The notes under the pieces: generated by a model
What the model was told of the DNA's origin: nothing
Database searches by the model: none
Seen by the model: the letters and a program-made list of their open reading frames with translations, nothing else
Part shown: in pieces, positions 1 to 9,631 of the stretch
How positions within the stretch are numbered: position 1 is the first letter of the stretch
How the letters are laid out: the number at the start of each line of letters is the position of its first letter
Source of the DNA: Saliphagus infecundisoli
Lineage (GTDB): Archaea > Halobacteriota > Halobacteria > Halobacteriales > Natrialbaceae
Reading direction: 5' to 3'
Assembly: GCF_020177375.1 (NCBI RefSeq)
Contig: NZ_JAIWHV010000014.1
Span: forward strand, 16,232-80,231
DNA length: 64,000 nucleotides
Position numbers and translations under genes: made by a program

Positions 1-653
1 GATGATCTCGGCCGCACTACGCCACTCGTCGGTCCCCGGCTTGTCGCCGTTCTGACTGTGAGTTGGGTCGGGGAACGCGGGACGATAGTCCCGACGCGCC
101 ATGACGAAGAAGCGGCGGCGAGAGGTTGCGTCACCGTAGTCCGCCGCGTTCAGTGTCGTGTGTCGAACGGAATAGCGGTCGGCCTCCAGCTGGGCCTTCC
201 AGGCGTCGAATTTCGTCCCGTCACGTGTCGGCTCACCATCGACGATTGGCCCCATGATTTAAACTCGGGGACGTTCTCGAGGAGGACCGACTCGGGTTGG
301 AGTTTGCCGACCCAGTCGAGGACGTGCATCGGACTCGCCCGCTGCTGTTCGGTCACCGGCTTCCCGCCTCGGGCCGCTGAAAAGTGCGTACACTCGGGGG
401 CAGCGATGAGAATATCGACGGTTCCAGGGTCGACGACGTCCGGCGGGTGGAGTTCCTCGACTTTCGCGTTGAGGTGGGTTGCCCACGGATGGTTTCGCTG
501 GTGGGTTTCGATCGCCTTGCCCCAGTGATTGACTGCGACGAGTTCGACGTCGCGGTCCAACTCCTCGCAGGCTTCAGCGAGGGCGGTTGAAAGGCCTCCA
601 CCGCCGCAGAACAGGTCCACGGCACGAACGGTCTCGTCTGATTGATCTGTCAT
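1..653 (-). pseudogene. cytosine-5 DNA methyltransferase, frameshifted and truncated by window edge
   Basis: The first part (start 653) carries C5-methyltransferase motifs in order: motif I VDLFCGGGGLSTALAEA near residue 13 (AdoMet binding), motif IV PECTHFSAARGG with the catalytic Cys, and motif VI LLENVPEF. Just after ENVPEFKSWG the frame is lost at a run of four C on the plus strand (250-253). The other frame continues with good family sequence (GPIVDGEPTRDGTKFDAW, then DYGDATSRRRFFVMARR, a motif VIII-like RRR) to base 1. One extra G would restore the frame, so this is a one-base deletion, a slippage site or a sequencing error. The target-recognition domain lies outside the window. If repaired it would methylate cytosine in DNA, as an orphan or restriction-modification enzyme. 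The start follows a hairpin leader shared with five other genes. Confidence 0.8.
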
Positions 654-660
654 CTTTCAA

Positions 661-697
661 ATCCTCTACCCTCTCTGAGGGGGCGACCAACGCCACC
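661..697 (-). promoter_or_regulatory. hairpin leader element, copy A
   Basis: Read on the minus strand it is TGGCGTTGG, then a CCCTC-AGA-GAGGG hairpin, then TAGAGGA, ending 8 bases before the methyltransferase ATG. Five other copies precede other genes. Copies A and B also share about 40 bases of sequence further upstream. Confidence 0.6.
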
Positions 698-752
698 TGC
701 GTGTGGTGCAGTCAGCGTCCCGTCGAGTTGAGGAACAGCGGCAAGGTTCCAA

Positions 753-902
753 GTTACCCCACGCCGTCGTATTCTGTTCTTTGGGGTTTTCATTGAGAAT
801 GTGACCGGGACGTTCTCTACAGAGGTGAAAACTTCAGTGTGGACAGTCGGTCCGTCGTGGGTGTCTCATTGGTGGCTGGAAACGCCAACTCTGTGGGGTA
901 AC
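753..902. repeat. 150-bp non-autonomous element (MITE-like), copy M1
   Basis: It is bounded by a perfect 10-base inverted repeat, GTTACCCCAC at 753 and its complement ending at 902. The interior (about 784-885) aligns with 45912-46013, which sits in a similar-sized element with different terminal repeats (ACCTTGTGCAAC). No coding capacity is seen. The rest of 654-1247 outside this element and the leader holds a small GC hairpin near 930-958 and nothing else I recognise. Confidence 0.5.
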
Positions 903-1247
903 GAAGGGAGTCCCATCAAGAGAGGAGATGAGCAAGCCGGCGATACAGCCGCCGGTTAGGATCAGTGTTCGTTATGGGGCGCGTCTCGAATTCTCGAAGC
1001 CGCCTCGTCAATCCCGTCTCGAAGGCCGGCGCTTGAACGTGACCGCTGGGTACGATCCTACAAACGTCCCTATCCCGGGAGCGTAGCCGGCCACTAGTTG
1101 TCGCGACCCAACTCCAACTTGTCGAGCTAGGAGCGCTCTATATCGCTCTACATGCTTGTAGATGGGTGGTGATCTCTCGAATTTGCCAGAAGCGGCCAAA
1201 CGACGAAAGGCGGTGAACGGCAAGATTCGGTCGGAACGGCTGTGTCC

Positions 1248-2330
1248 TCAGCCTTCCATTCCGCTGAACGAGAGGCCGCCCTCGATGTACCGCTGTGCAA
1301 ACAGGTATACAAGCATAATCGGCATGGCGAAGGTGAGCGCGAACGCCGAGAACCGCGCCCACGGGATGGAGTACTCGTCCACTAGTGAGTAGAGACCCAC
1401 TGGGAGCGTGTAGTTGTCCGTCCCGAGTAATGTTTGGGCGACCACGAACTCAGTCCACCCAGTCAGGAAGGTGAAAATGAACACCGTCGCGAGACCGGCG
1501 GTTGAGAGCGGGATAATGACCTCAGTGACAACGCGCCACGGTGGCGCGCCGTCTACCACGGCGGCCTCCTCATAGGAGACTGGGATCCCGTCCATGTACG
1601 TCTTCAACAGCCACGTGTTGAACGGGACCGCAGTCGCGGCGTAGTACACCGATAGCGCGAGTTTGCTGTCGTTGACGCCAAATTGGACGTAGATGGCGTA
1701 CAAGCCGATCAGAAGCGCGACTCCGAGACCGCCGCCTACCTGCGTCAGCAGTACATAGAGAAACAGAATTTTGCGCCGGAAGATGAATTGTCGCCGCGAC
1801 AGCGCGTACGACGCTGGCACGATGAGACACATCGAGATGATGACGGTCGGGATCGCGACCGTGATACTGTTCCATAAGAAGTGTTTGAAGCTGGACGGTC
1901 TGTCAACCCCGTACGTTGAGGCGTCAAGCAGCGTGACCTCTGGCGTGTCGAACACAAGCGAAACGTTGGTCAGCGGAACGTCGAATGCGATGCTATACCC
2001 CGGAATGATGAGGTCTCCGACCACCCATACGAATGCTTGGAGTGTAGGGTCGTCAGGGAATATCGAGATTCCGTCTGCCGAGTAGAGCGATGCCCCCGAC
2101 CCTGACAGTGCTGCCTGCAGAATCCAGTAGACCGGAAACAGGAGCGCGAGCACGAGTACGAGCGCGCCCGCAGTCGCTCCGACAGTCTTGAGTGGTTCGG
2201 TCGGCGATATTTTTCCGCTTCGGATGCCCTCGACCGTGTAGGTGATATCTCGCGCTGTCTCGGCCGGAACCGTAAGGATGTTCTTGATGTCTTCAGACAG
2301 TTTCCGGACAATACCCGAGAGCAGACTCAT
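1248..2330 (-). CDS. malG: ABC sugar permease, MalG type
   Basis: A 360-residue inner membrane permease of the carbohydrate-uptake-1 ABC family. The EAA loop that docks onto the ATPase is visible (EEAAVVDGAPPWRVVTEVII, around residue 255). There are about six membrane segments, including one near residues 52-75 and a cluster from about 150 on. It is longer than many MalG proteins because of an extra N-terminal stretch and a large loop between the first two helices. Its start overlaps the stop of the upstream permease by 4 bases (ATGA), so translation is probably coupled. The order binding protein-permease-permease on the minus strand with the ATPase divergent is a complete importer; neighbouring amylases suggest maltodextrin as substrate, which is inferred from context. 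Confidence 0.88.
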   Translation of the reverse strand: MSLLSGIVRKLSEDIKNILTVPAETARDITYTVEGIRSGKISPTEPLKTVGATAGALVLVLALLFPVYWILQAALSGSGASLYSADGISIFPDDPTLQAFVWVVGDLIIPGYSIAFDVPLTNVSLVFDTPEVTLLDASTYGVDRPSSFKHFLWNSITVAIPTVIISMCLIVPASYALSRRQFIFRRKILFLYVLLTQVGGGLGVALLIGLYAIYVQFGVNDSKLALSVYYAATAVPFNTWLLKTYMDGIPVSYEEAAVVDGAPPWRVVTEVIIPLSTAGLATVFIFTFLTGWTEFVVAQTLLGTDNYTLPVGLYSLVDEYSIPWARFSAFALTFAMPIMLVYLFAQRYIEGGLSFSGMEG

Positions 2331-3292
2331 TCGTCGCTCACCCCATCTGCGAGTTTTCCACGCTTGACGTTAATCCACATGAACGCGCCAATGAACACGA
2401 CAGCGATGAGGCTCACCGCGGCGCCGCGCCCGTATTCTGAGAACGATAGGGCCTCCCGGTAACCGTACACGACGATGAGTTCGTTTGCCCGCGCCGGACC
2501 ACCCTGATTGAATACGTACGGAATCAGGAACTGCTGGAACGACGCCGCGGCAGTCAGAATCGATGCGAACAACACGGGCCGCTTTATCGAGGGGAGCGTC
2601 ACATGGAAGAACCGAGAGATGAGACCTGCACCGTCAACGGTGGCGGCCTCGTGGAGTTCCTCGGGCACGTCCTGTAGTGCGCTGACTGTGATGATGACCA
2701 TAAACGGGTATGCCAGCCACATCTCGGTGATGTTGTACGCGAAGAACGCAGGCCACCTCGTCGAGAGCCACGCAACCGATTCAGCCCCGAAGATACCAAG
2801 CACCTGATTCACGAGCCCGAACTCTGCGGAACTGAAGATGCCGCGCCACACCGTGATGGTGAAAATTGCGGGCAGGCCCATTGGAAGAATGATGAACGAC
2901 CGCATCAGTCGCCGTCCGCGTACTCGCTCGTTGGTGACGACCAGTGCGACCCCGAGGCTAAGGCAGATTTTCAGCGCGACGCTCGTCGCGACGAACAGCC
3001 ACGTTACACCGAACGAGTTCCAGAACTCGGGGTCGGTCAGCACGTCGGTATAGTTCTGGAGCCCGACGAACGTCGCCTCACCGAACGTCATGACTGAGAA
3101 CACACCCTCCCCAGCGAAGAGATTGGACGGTGCTGCATTGGTGAATGAAACTCCAATGAGATACAAGACGGGAAACAGCATGAACGTCGAGAAGACGAAC
3201 AGTCCCGGAAGGACGAAAAGGAGCGATGCGTCTCGCGATTCGAGGAACGGTACTTCCTCTAATCGGTGTACGACGCGTGAAGCCGTACTCAT
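2327..3292 (-). CDS. malF: ABC sugar permease, MalF type
   Basis: A 321-residue permease with about six membrane helices, the first at residues 27-50, and an EAA motif (ELHEAATVDGAGLISRFFHV, around residue 220). It would pair with the MalG-type protein to form the transmembrane channel. It starts 8 bases after the stop of the binding-protein gene and overlaps the next permease by 4 bases, so the three genes form one transcript. It lacks the large periplasmic P2 loop of enterobacterial MalF, as usual for short archaeal and Gram-positive permeases. Confidence 0.88.
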   Translation of the reverse strand: MSTASRVVHRLEEVPFLESRDASLLFVLPGLFVFSTFMLFPVLYLIGVSFTNAAPSNLFAGEGVFSVMTFGEATFVGLQNYTDVLTDPEFWNSFGVTWLFVATSVALKICLSLGVALVVTNERVRGRRLMRSFIILPMGLPAIFTITVWRGIFSSAEFGLVNQVLGIFGAESVAWLSTRWPAFFAYNITEMWLAYPFMVIITVSALQDVPEELHEAATVDGAGLISRFFHVTLPSIKRPVLFASILTAAASFQQFLIPYVFNQGGPARANELIVVYGYREALSFSEYGRGAAVSLIAVVFIGAFMWINVKRGKLADGVSDE

Positions 3293-3300
3293 GTATCAGT

Positions 3301-4632
3301 TCACTCCCAATTACTTCGCACTTCTTCGGCGGCACCGGTGAGCGCCTCCTCCGGAGACTGACTCCCATTGAAGACCTGTACCATCGGTTCCTCCAAGGCG
3401 GCCCATACGTCGTTCATCCGCGGGTCGGTCGGCATCGGAACACCCTGGTCAACCGCCTCCGAGTACACCTGCACCGGGCCGGGTAGTTCGTCGCTTCCAA
3501 CGAGATCGGCCAGAACCGGGATGTGTCCCTGGTTCTCGGCTCTTGACAAGAGGTGATCCTCGTTGGTGACGAACCACTCGGCGAACTCCCTGCCTGCGGC
3601 GGCGTCCGCGCCATCTTCCTCCATCGCCTTCGAGAAGTACCAGATTTTGATGCCGGTGTACGGCGTGAACTGCCCGCCGTCCATCTCGGGGAATGTCATA
3701 ATCTCGTAGTTGATGTCGTTGTCGTTGAGGCCCGCGAGATACCACGGTCCGCTGATGGCGAACGCGGCGTTCCCCTCTAAGAAGGCCGCCTCTTGGGGTT
3801 CGTAGCTGGGGTCGTTGGGCATGTACGGCGTGAGGTTGTCCACCGCAAATTCGAGACCCTGAATCGTCTCGTCCGCCTCGAGACCTAGGGCTGGGTCCTC
3901 TTCGGGATCGAAATAGTAGCCGCCAAACGCCTGCGCGAAGCCACTCACGAAGTACGGATCAAACGGGTACGCGAGACCGTACTGGCCGTTCTCCGGATTA
4001 TGGTGGTCTTCCATCGCGGCCTCCATGTCGGCGAAGGTTTCGGGGGCTTCGTCTACGATGTCAGCGTTGTAAATGAGCGTCACTGTCTCCGCGGAGAATG
4101 GAAGGCCGACGACTGCGTCGTCGTACTGAACTGCACCGGCCGCCGCCTCAGAGAACTGGTCCATATTGACCGAGAGTTGGTCGCTCTGGTCAACCACGAA
4201 GTCGCGCTCGTAGTAGTCGCCGACCCAATCGTGAGCCCACTGAAAAATTTCGGGTCCCTGTCCGGCGGGAATCGAACTCGTCGTCTTATCTTGCATTTCC
4301 GAAATATCCGATCCCTCGACCGAGTGGTGAGACTCGTCGTTGAACGCCTGTATAATGTCCTCACGTAGCGGCTTTTCGGTATCCGAGAGCGAATACCAGA
4401 CCGTCGCGGTCCCGGATGGTCCCTGCGATTCGGTGCTGTCACTTTCGTTGCTCTCATTGCCTCCATTCTCATCGCTCCCATTGGTTCCGTTGTCACTGTC
4501 GCTATCGGAGTCGCTTCCTCCGTTTCCTTCCGTGTCTTGGGAGTTCTCTTGAACGCTAGCGCAGCCCGCGAGCGTCACGACAGTGCCCGCACCGCCGATC
4601 TGCTTCAGTAGCTTTCTACGGTCGAGTGCCAT
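3301..4632 (-). CDS. malE: sugar-binding lipoprotein of ABC importer, MalE type
   Basis: An extracellular solute-binding protein (family 1). The ATG at 4632 gives DRRKLLKQIGGAG followed by lipobox LAGC, a twin-arginine lipoprotein signal, so the mature protein would be lipid-anchored outside the membrane. An upstream in-frame ATG at 4662 would put ten residues before the signal and is less likely; a TTTAATA box lies about 38 bases before 4632. After the signal comes an acidic Ser/Asp/Asn/Gly linker (about residues 25-75) typical of haloarchaeal lipoproteins, then the binding fold with features such as GQGPEIFQWAHDW and AAFLEGNAAFAISGPW seen in maltose-binding proteins. First gene of the importer operon. 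The ligand is inferred from nearby amylases. Confidence 0.88.
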   Translation of the reverse strand: MALDRRKLLKQIGGAGTVVTLAGCASVQENSQDTEGNGGSDSDSDSDNGTNGSDENGGNESNESDSTESQGPSGTATVWYSLSDTEKPLREDIIQAFNDESHHSVEGSDISEMQDKTTSSIPAGQGPEIFQWAHDWVGDYYERDFVVDQSDQLSVNMDQFSEAAAGAVQYDDAVVGLPFSAETVTLIYNADIVDEAPETFADMEAAMEDHHNPENGQYGLAYPFDPYFVSGFAQAFGGYYFDPEEDPALGLEADETIQGLEFAVDNLTPYMPNDPSYEPQEAAFLEGNAAFAISGPWYLAGLNDNDINYEIMTFPEMDGGQFTPYTGIKIWYFSKAMEEDGADAAAGREFAEWFVTNEDHLLSRAENQGHIPVLADLVGSDELPGPVQVYSEAVDQGVPMPTDPRMNDVWAALEEPMVQVFNGSQSPEEALTGAAEEVRSNWE

Positions 4633-4882
4633 GAGTGTACGAGTGAGGAAATAGTCGTTCATCTATTAAACCTTTTGGACTCTTGCACGAATATTCATAT
4701 CGTTCACCGCCGTCCAGGATGAATATTGTCAGTCCATGAGAACCAGTCTGAGTTCTTCTAGATCAAATAGTCTGTTACCCAATCATCGTGGTCACTAACC
4801 GCACCATCCCAGAAAGTAATACGAAATCATACATCAACATTTCCGTAAGAACTATCCCGCTGCTTAACAATACTCATCTCAA
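4633..4882. promoter_or_regulatory. divergent promoter region between binding protein and ATPase genes
   Basis: 250 AT-rich bases separate the two starts. A TTTAATA box serves the minus-strand operon. On the plus side a CTTAACA stretch about 20 bases before the ATPase start is the best candidate, but weak. TrmB sites are expected in such a region; I could not identify one with confidence. Confidence 0.4.
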
Positions 4883-6013
4883 ATGGCGACCGTTACACTC
4901 CAATCACTCAGGAAGGAGTTCGACAACGGCCGAATCGTGGCGGTTGACGATCTCTCACTGGAGGTTGAAGACGGTGAGTTCGTCACTGTCGTCGGCCCCT
5001 CGGGGTGTGGAAAGTCCACGACGCTTCGGATGATCGCCGGACTCGAACAGCCCACGTCGGGGCAGATATTCATCGGCGGCGAGGATGTGACCGACGTTCA
5101 TGCGCGGAACCGGGACGTTGCGATGGTGTTCCAGAACTACGCGCTCTATCCACACAAGACGGTTGAGCAGAACATGGCGTTCGGTCTCCGGATGAGTACA
5201 AACCTCTCGAGGGCTGAGCGCGAAGAGAAGGTACATCAGACCGCGGAGATGATGGATATCGAGGAACTGCTTGACGACAGGCCCAGCGAGCTTTCGGGCG
5301 GCCAGAAACAGCGAGTTGCGCTCGGACGGGCCATCGTTCGTGAACCCGACGTGTTCCTGTTCGACGAACCCCTCTCGAACCTCGACGCCAAACTCCGAAC
5401 CACGATGCGGACCGAAATCCAGCGACTGCAGGACGAACTTGGTACGACCGCCATCTACGTTACTCACGATCAGGAGGAGGCGATGACAATGGGCGATCGC
5501 ATCGCTATCCTCAATGGCGGGATCCTCCAACAGACCGGCCACCCCAAATCGGTATACCAGAATCCCACCAACGAATTCGTCGGCACGTTCGTCGGATCGC
5601 CTGCCATGAACATGCTCAACGTGTCGGTCACAACCGAGGGCGATCGGGCCATTCTCGCGAACGGCAACCGATTCACATACACACTCGACGGCGACCAGGG
5701 CCAGCGGGTCGCCGACGCCGACCTAGCAGAAGCTCGTCTGGGTATCCGTCCCGAAAACATCATCGTCAGCGAACACCTGTCGGGCGATGGCATTGAAACC
5801 GTCGTGGACGTGGTCGAACCCGTCGGAAGCGACAACTACCTTTATCTTGACTTAGGTAAGAACTTTATTGCGCGCGTAGACGCCGATCTCGAACCGACCC
5901 GGGGCGACACCGTCGTGGTTGAGTTCGACCAGTCGGACGTCCACCTGTTCGACCAGGACGGCGAATCGGTCCTGTTCGAGGCTGAACCCGATCAGCACGC
6001 TGTGACCGCTTGA
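4883..6013 (+). CDS. malK: ABC transporter ATPase, MalK type
   Basis: A 376-residue ATPase that powers the importer encoded divergently. Walker A GPSGCGKST is at residues 38-46, the Q-loop is in VFQNYALYPH, signature LSGGQKQR is near 137, Walker B VFLFDEPLSNLDAK near 157 and the switch His in YVTHDQEEAM. The last about 140 residues form the TOBE/OB regulatory domain typical of MalK/UgpC (LGIRPENIIV near 285). All catalytic residues are present. The divergent placement leaves the ATPase free to serve other importers as well, which is common in haloarchaea. Confidence 0.92.
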   Translation: MATVTLQSLRKEFDNGRIVAVDDLSLEVEDGEFVTVVGPSGCGKSTTLRMIAGLEQPTSGQIFIGGEDVTDVHARNRDVAMVFQNYALYPHKTVEQNMAFGLRMSTNLSRAEREEKVHQTAEMMDIEELLDDRPSELSGGQKQRVALGRAIVREPDVFLFDEPLSNLDAKLRTTMRTEIQRLQDELGTTAIYVTHDQEEAMTMGDRIAILNGGILQQTGHPKSVYQNPTNEFVGTFVGSPAMNMLNVSVTTEGDRAILANGNRFTYTLDGDQGQRVADADLAEARLGIRPENIIVSEHLSGDGIETVVDVVEPVGSDNYLYLDLGKNFIARVDADLEPTRGDTVVVEFDQSDVHLFDQDGESVLFEAEPDQHAVTA

Positions 6014-6241
6014 GACACTGTTGTCGACCCCAACTCGAAATGCGAGGCGAACTCGAAATTGGTTGTTCGGTCGCGGGCGGTTAGGCTCTTGCCAAAGGTT
6101 ACGATGTTTGTTCTTGCTGAGAGTGCAGTACTCGCCTGAGGAAAGCATTCCGACCACGGTTGGACGTCTAAAGGCGATACTGAGCCCTTAGCGTTCGTTA
6201 CCAGATTTCCGCGACCGGACGAAGGGTCAAAACCAACCGAA

Positions 6242-6391
6242 GAGCGTGTCATACAATGGTTCCCAACAGCCATTATCCACGGTCTCGATCCCGAATAAAA
6301 TCCATGACTGACGAGACTCACCAGGCTATACGCGAAATGAAGGCTGTAAAATCGCAGGTAGAGGGTATGAGGCGTATTCTATGACACGCTC
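6242..6391. mobile_element. MITE related to the insertion sequence at 23512-24574, copy 1
   Basis: 150 bases with 12-base perfect terminal inverted repeats GAGCGTGTCATA. The ends match those of the full insertion sequence at 23512 and of another MITE at 46122. A 7-base direct repeat AACCGAA flanks it, which fits target-site duplication on insertion. The interior lacks transposase sequence, so movement would need the enzyme in trans. The rest of 6014-6437 shows no gene. Confidence 0.85.
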
Positions 6392-6437
6392 AACCGAACG
6401 TTTCTCCCGACCGGGGACTCCGTCCGAACGTTTCTGT

Positions 6438-8456
6438 TTAGTCCGTCTGTGGGACCGCGTTCTCAGCCCGAAGTTCGTCGACCTCGGTAAGGTGGGCTAC
6501 CGTCGCGAGTCGAAGTGCGTGCGGCCATCCCAGTGGGGTCGCACAATCGGGAGTTCCGTCGTCAAACACCTGCTCGGAAAGGTAGCCGCTTGACTGGACG
6601 AGCGACCCCCCAGGAAGCAGTTCTCGGAGGAGACCGCGCGCACGACCGTAGGCACGTGCCGCGCGGTCGTCGTCCGAATCCGCAAGGAGCGTCCCGGTCT
6701 GCGCGGCCGCGTTGCTCCCCCATGCGGTCGAGACGGTCCAAATCTTTGGCTCATCCTGGGAGCGTCGTCGCCACGGGTCGTCCTCGAAGCGCGCAAGTCC
6801 ACGGACTGAATCGGTCTCGCGGTACAGACCGTCGATCGTCGTCTCGACGTGTGCAAGAAGTCGGTCGCGTTCCTCATTGGAGAGGGTGCCCACTGCAGTG
6901 TACTCCCGATGGGCGGCACCGAGCGCGAGCGTACTCGAATCGAGTCGTAAGTCCGGCTCACCATTAGCAAGCCGAAGCGCGTAGTGGTCGCCTGTCCAAA
7001 GCCGGTCGAGACTCGCGAGTACCGTCTCGGCCTGCGAGAGTGCGTGGCTCCGAATGTTCTCCCTGACAGGTGCGCGCGCGACCGCACTGTACGCGTGGAG
7101 GAAGGTGGCGGCCGTGTGAGCGAATCGACCCTGCATGTTTTCCCACGCGTTCTGGCTGGCAACCGGGAGTCCGTCATCGGCCAGCGTCGTGTCGAGCGCA
7201 CCAACCGCTCTCCCGAGCGTGGTTTCAACGGCGTCGGCGTCATCACCATCGCACTGGCGAAGGTAGGCTGCGAGAAACGACGCGACGCTCGCAGTCTGGT
7301 CGGCTTGGTAGTCAGCGTTGCTCCCGGCTTCGAGTCGCGCGTTCGCCCAGCCAGGTGCAAGTATCCCTCTCTGGGGCCAGACCCGATGAGGCCACGTTCC
7401 GTCCTCGAGTTGGGTATCGCGGTAGAACGTCGCCGAGCGTGCATGCCAGTCGTCGATGGGGAGCGCCAGAACCTGGTCAGCGGTCAGCAAAAACCGCGAT
7501 ATCTCGGCGTCGTCACGGAACCACGTATATCCATAGCCGCCGGAGTGTTCGAAGAACGGGTCGAAGTCAGGACCCGCGATTCGAGCCCCTGACGACGCCG
7601 AAAGGAACGAGAGTGCGCGCAGATCTGCGGTCACAGCCCGCCGATTCGGAACGTCCTCGCCGACCGAAAGCGCACGTTCGTCACCGCGATTCCGCAACGT
7701 AGACACATCGTTATGTCTCGTCAGCAGCTCCTCTACACGTGTCAGTGCCGCTTCCCGAGGGAGCTCGCCGCTGTCGGCGAGGAGTGAAACCACGGTCACA
7801 CCGCCGTCTTCGAACGGTGCAGCGAATGCCACAGTGCCAGAGAGCGTCGGCTCCTCGTAGTTGGATGCGTCGAGCGATCGCGGGAACGCTACGGGTGCAG
7901 GAGAAACCAGATCTCCTAGACGTTCGGGCACCTGCCCCGCGATATCGCGCAGATCGGTCGAGACGCCGACATAATCGTGTTCGTCCCGATGGTAGACCTC
8001 AATGGCATCCTCATGGATCAGGTTTGCTAGTTGACCCTCTTGGCCATCGGGTGCGAACCCGATGACGCCCCGCAGACGGGCGTCGAGCGGTGGGTCGCCC
8101 GACAGCTCAAACCGTGTGACGTGGGCAAGTCCGATCGTAAGATCGTACTGGATTACGCTCCAGTCGTCAAACTCGTGGACCGTCTTGACTATCGCCGAGT
8201 CGCCAACGTACCCCTGCTCTGATGTCTCGGTGAACCATCGGATGTCGTCGATCTCGACGCCGAAGCGGGACCGCTCGATGCCGGATAACTCGACGAGCGG
8301 GTCGGAGTAGTCACAGAGTGCGCCTTCTTGGCTGACGTGGACGAGGCGGCCATCAGTCCCGGAAAAGATGCCGGTCGTCGACCGACGCTCACCGGGGAAT
8401 TTCGTATCGTGGTCCCGGTGACGCTTGTAGTCGTTCAGTGCATGTCGCAACTTCAT
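6438..8456 (-). CDS. glucoamylase-type glycoside hydrolase, family GH15
   Basis: About 672 residues if started at the ATG at 8456 (MKLRHALNDYKRHRD); an upstream ATG at 8483 is also in frame, but a TTTTATT box lies 26-32 bases before 8456, which fits a near-leaderless start there. The N-terminal third is the beta-sandwich domain of archaeal/bacterial GH15 enzymes. The C-terminal part is the (alpha/alpha)6 barrel with GYGYTWFRDDAEISRFL, QADQTASVASFLAAYLRQC and DEPKIWTVSTAWGSNAA. GH15 enzymes release glucose from the non-reducing ends of dextrins, or split trehalose. No signal peptide is seen, so it likely acts in the cytoplasm on imported oligosaccharides. It is divergent from the TrmB regulator, 119 bases away. 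Confidence 0.88.
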   Translation of the reverse strand: MKLRHALNDYKRHRDHDTKFPGERRSTTGIFSGTDGRLVHVSQEGALCDYSDPLVELSGIERSRFGVEIDDIRWFTETSEQGYVGDSAIVKTVHEFDDWSVIQYDLTIGLAHVTRFELSGDPPLDARLRGVIGFAPDGQEGQLANLIHEDAIEVYHRDEHDYVGVSTDLRDIAGQVPERLGDLVSPAPVAFPRSLDASNYEEPTLSGTVAFAAPFEDGGVTVVSLLADSGELPREAALTRVEELLTRHNDVSTLRNRGDERALSVGEDVPNRRAVTADLRALSFLSASSGARIAGPDFDPFFEHSGGYGYTWFRDDAEISRFLLTADQVLALPIDDWHARSATFYRDTQLEDGTWPHRVWPQRGILAPGWANARLEAGSNADYQADQTASVASFLAAYLRQCDGDDADAVETTLGRAVGALDTTLADDGLPVASQNAWENMQGRFAHTAATFLHAYSAVARAPVRENIRSHALSQAETVLASLDRLWTGDHYALRLANGEPDLRLDSSTLALGAAHREYTAVGTLSNEERDRLLAHVETTIDGLYRETDSVRGLARFEDDPWRRRSQDEPKIWTVSTAWGSNAAAQTGTLLADSDDDRAARAYGRARGLLRELLPGGSLVQSSGYLSEQVFDDGTPDCATPLGWPHALRLATVAHLTEVDELRAENAVPQTD

Positions 8457-8575
8457 ACTCGAAAGACGCGCAATGCTCTGCAATAAAATTTGTTGTAATA
8501 TTTTCTCCCCCTTGATACCGTACGAGAGTCCGTTAATCGCGTAGATTAAAAAACCGGCGGACGAAATAGACAGTA
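8457..8575. promoter_or_regulatory. divergent promoter between GH15 and TrmB genes
   Basis: On the minus strand a TTTTATT box sits 26-32 bases before the GH15 ATG. On the plus strand an ATTAAAA box sits about 37 bases before the TrmB ATG. The short shared region makes joint control by TrmB plausible. Confidence 0.5.
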
Positions 8576-9631
8576 ATGAACGACCTGACGCTCTCGGAGC
8601 AGCTACGTCACTTCGGACTATCGGAAAAAGAGGTGGACACGTATCTCGCGATTCTCGAACAGGGCGAGGCGACGGCGAGCGAAATCGCCGACGTCACCGG
8701 GGTTTCGAAGCGATATGTCTACAGCATCAGCGAAGCACTCGAAGACCGGGGATTCGTCGATGTAGATGACCACGTGGTGCCGACGAAGATTTGGGCTCGG
8801 CCCCCCGAGGAGGTCATGGCGACGCTCACTGATGAACTCGCTGTGATGGAGCCTGCGCTCTCCGAGCGATACTCCCGGACCGAACGCGACGTTCAACAGT
8901 TCGACGTAGTCAAATCGCGGGTTACGGTCGTCAAGCGAATCGCTGAGTTTATTTCGGCAGCCGACAGCGAGCTTACCCTGTCGGTTCCCTCCGAGCATCT
9001 CACAGAGGTTCGAGACGAACTCCAAGAGGCAGTTGAGCGTGGCGTCCTCGCACTCGTACTGGTCAACGACACGCCTCCGAGTGGGTTCGACATCGAGGAG
9101 GTAGATGGCGTCGCAACGGTCGTCCGGACATGGGAGCATGCGACACCACTAATTCTGACGGTCGACCAGCAGTACGGGGTGGTGGCACCCGTCGAGATGG
9201 TGGCACGGTCGAATACCGACCAGCGGGCCATTGCCTTCGCTCAGCAACAGATAGTCCCCGTGCTGGTCGGATCGTTTATGGGCAACTACTGGTCGATGGC
9301 CGATGAGGTCTACATCGCTGAACCCCGGTCGCTCCCGGCGGAGTACCGGAGCTTTCGACATGCGGTACTCGATGCGACCCTCCACCTTCGAGACAACCGG
9401 CCAATCACTGTCGAGGCCACTGTCACCCCGTCATCGGGCGATCCCGACCACAAGACGCTCACTGGAACGGTAGTAGATACTTATCAGGGGCTGATTGAAC
9501 CCATGACGAACGATTTTCCGGTCCAGAACACCCTCGTCGTGGAACTGGAAGGAGGACGAGTGACTGTGGGCGGCCCGGGGTCGTTCCTTGAAGAGTATGA
9601 GGCTTCCAAGATCACTCTTACTCCTCAATAA
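8576..9631 (+). CDS. trmB: TrmB-family sugar-sensing transcription regulator
   Basis: 351 residues. The N-terminal winged helix-turn-helix (LSEKEVDTYLAILEQGEATA, then EIADVTGVSKRYVYSISEAL, residues about 12-70) matches the TrmB DNA-binding domain. The remainder matches the TrmB effector-binding region, with the C-terminal half (from about residue 265) corresponding to its sugar-binding part. In haloarchaea TrmB proteins bind sugar and switch gluconeogenic and sugar-uptake genes. Placement between the GH15 gene and the amylase suggests it controls this starch locus, probably as a repressor released by sugar or an activator; the sequence does not say which. Confidence 0.88.
   Translation: MNDLTLSEQLRHFGLSEKEVDTYLAILEQGEATASEIADVTGVSKRYVYSISEALEDRGFVDVDDHVVPTKIWARPPEEVMATLTDELAVMEPALSERYSRTERDVQQFDVVKSRVTVVKRIAEFISAADSELTLSVPSEHLTEVRDELQEAVERGVLALVLVNDTPPSGFDIEEVDGVATVVRTWEHATPLILTVDQQYGVVAPVEMVARSNTDQRAIAFAQQQIVPVLVGSFMGNYWSMADEVYIAEPRSLPAEYRSFRHAVLDATLHLRDNRPITVEATVTPSSGDPDHKTLTGTVVDTYQGLIEPMTNDFPVQNTLVVELEGGRVTVGGPGSFLEEYEASKITLTPQ

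Noticed and set aside
4633..4882. A specific TrmB operator in the malE-malK interval
   Set aside because: I saw TACTC-like words but no convincing palindrome at a sensible position, so no site is called.
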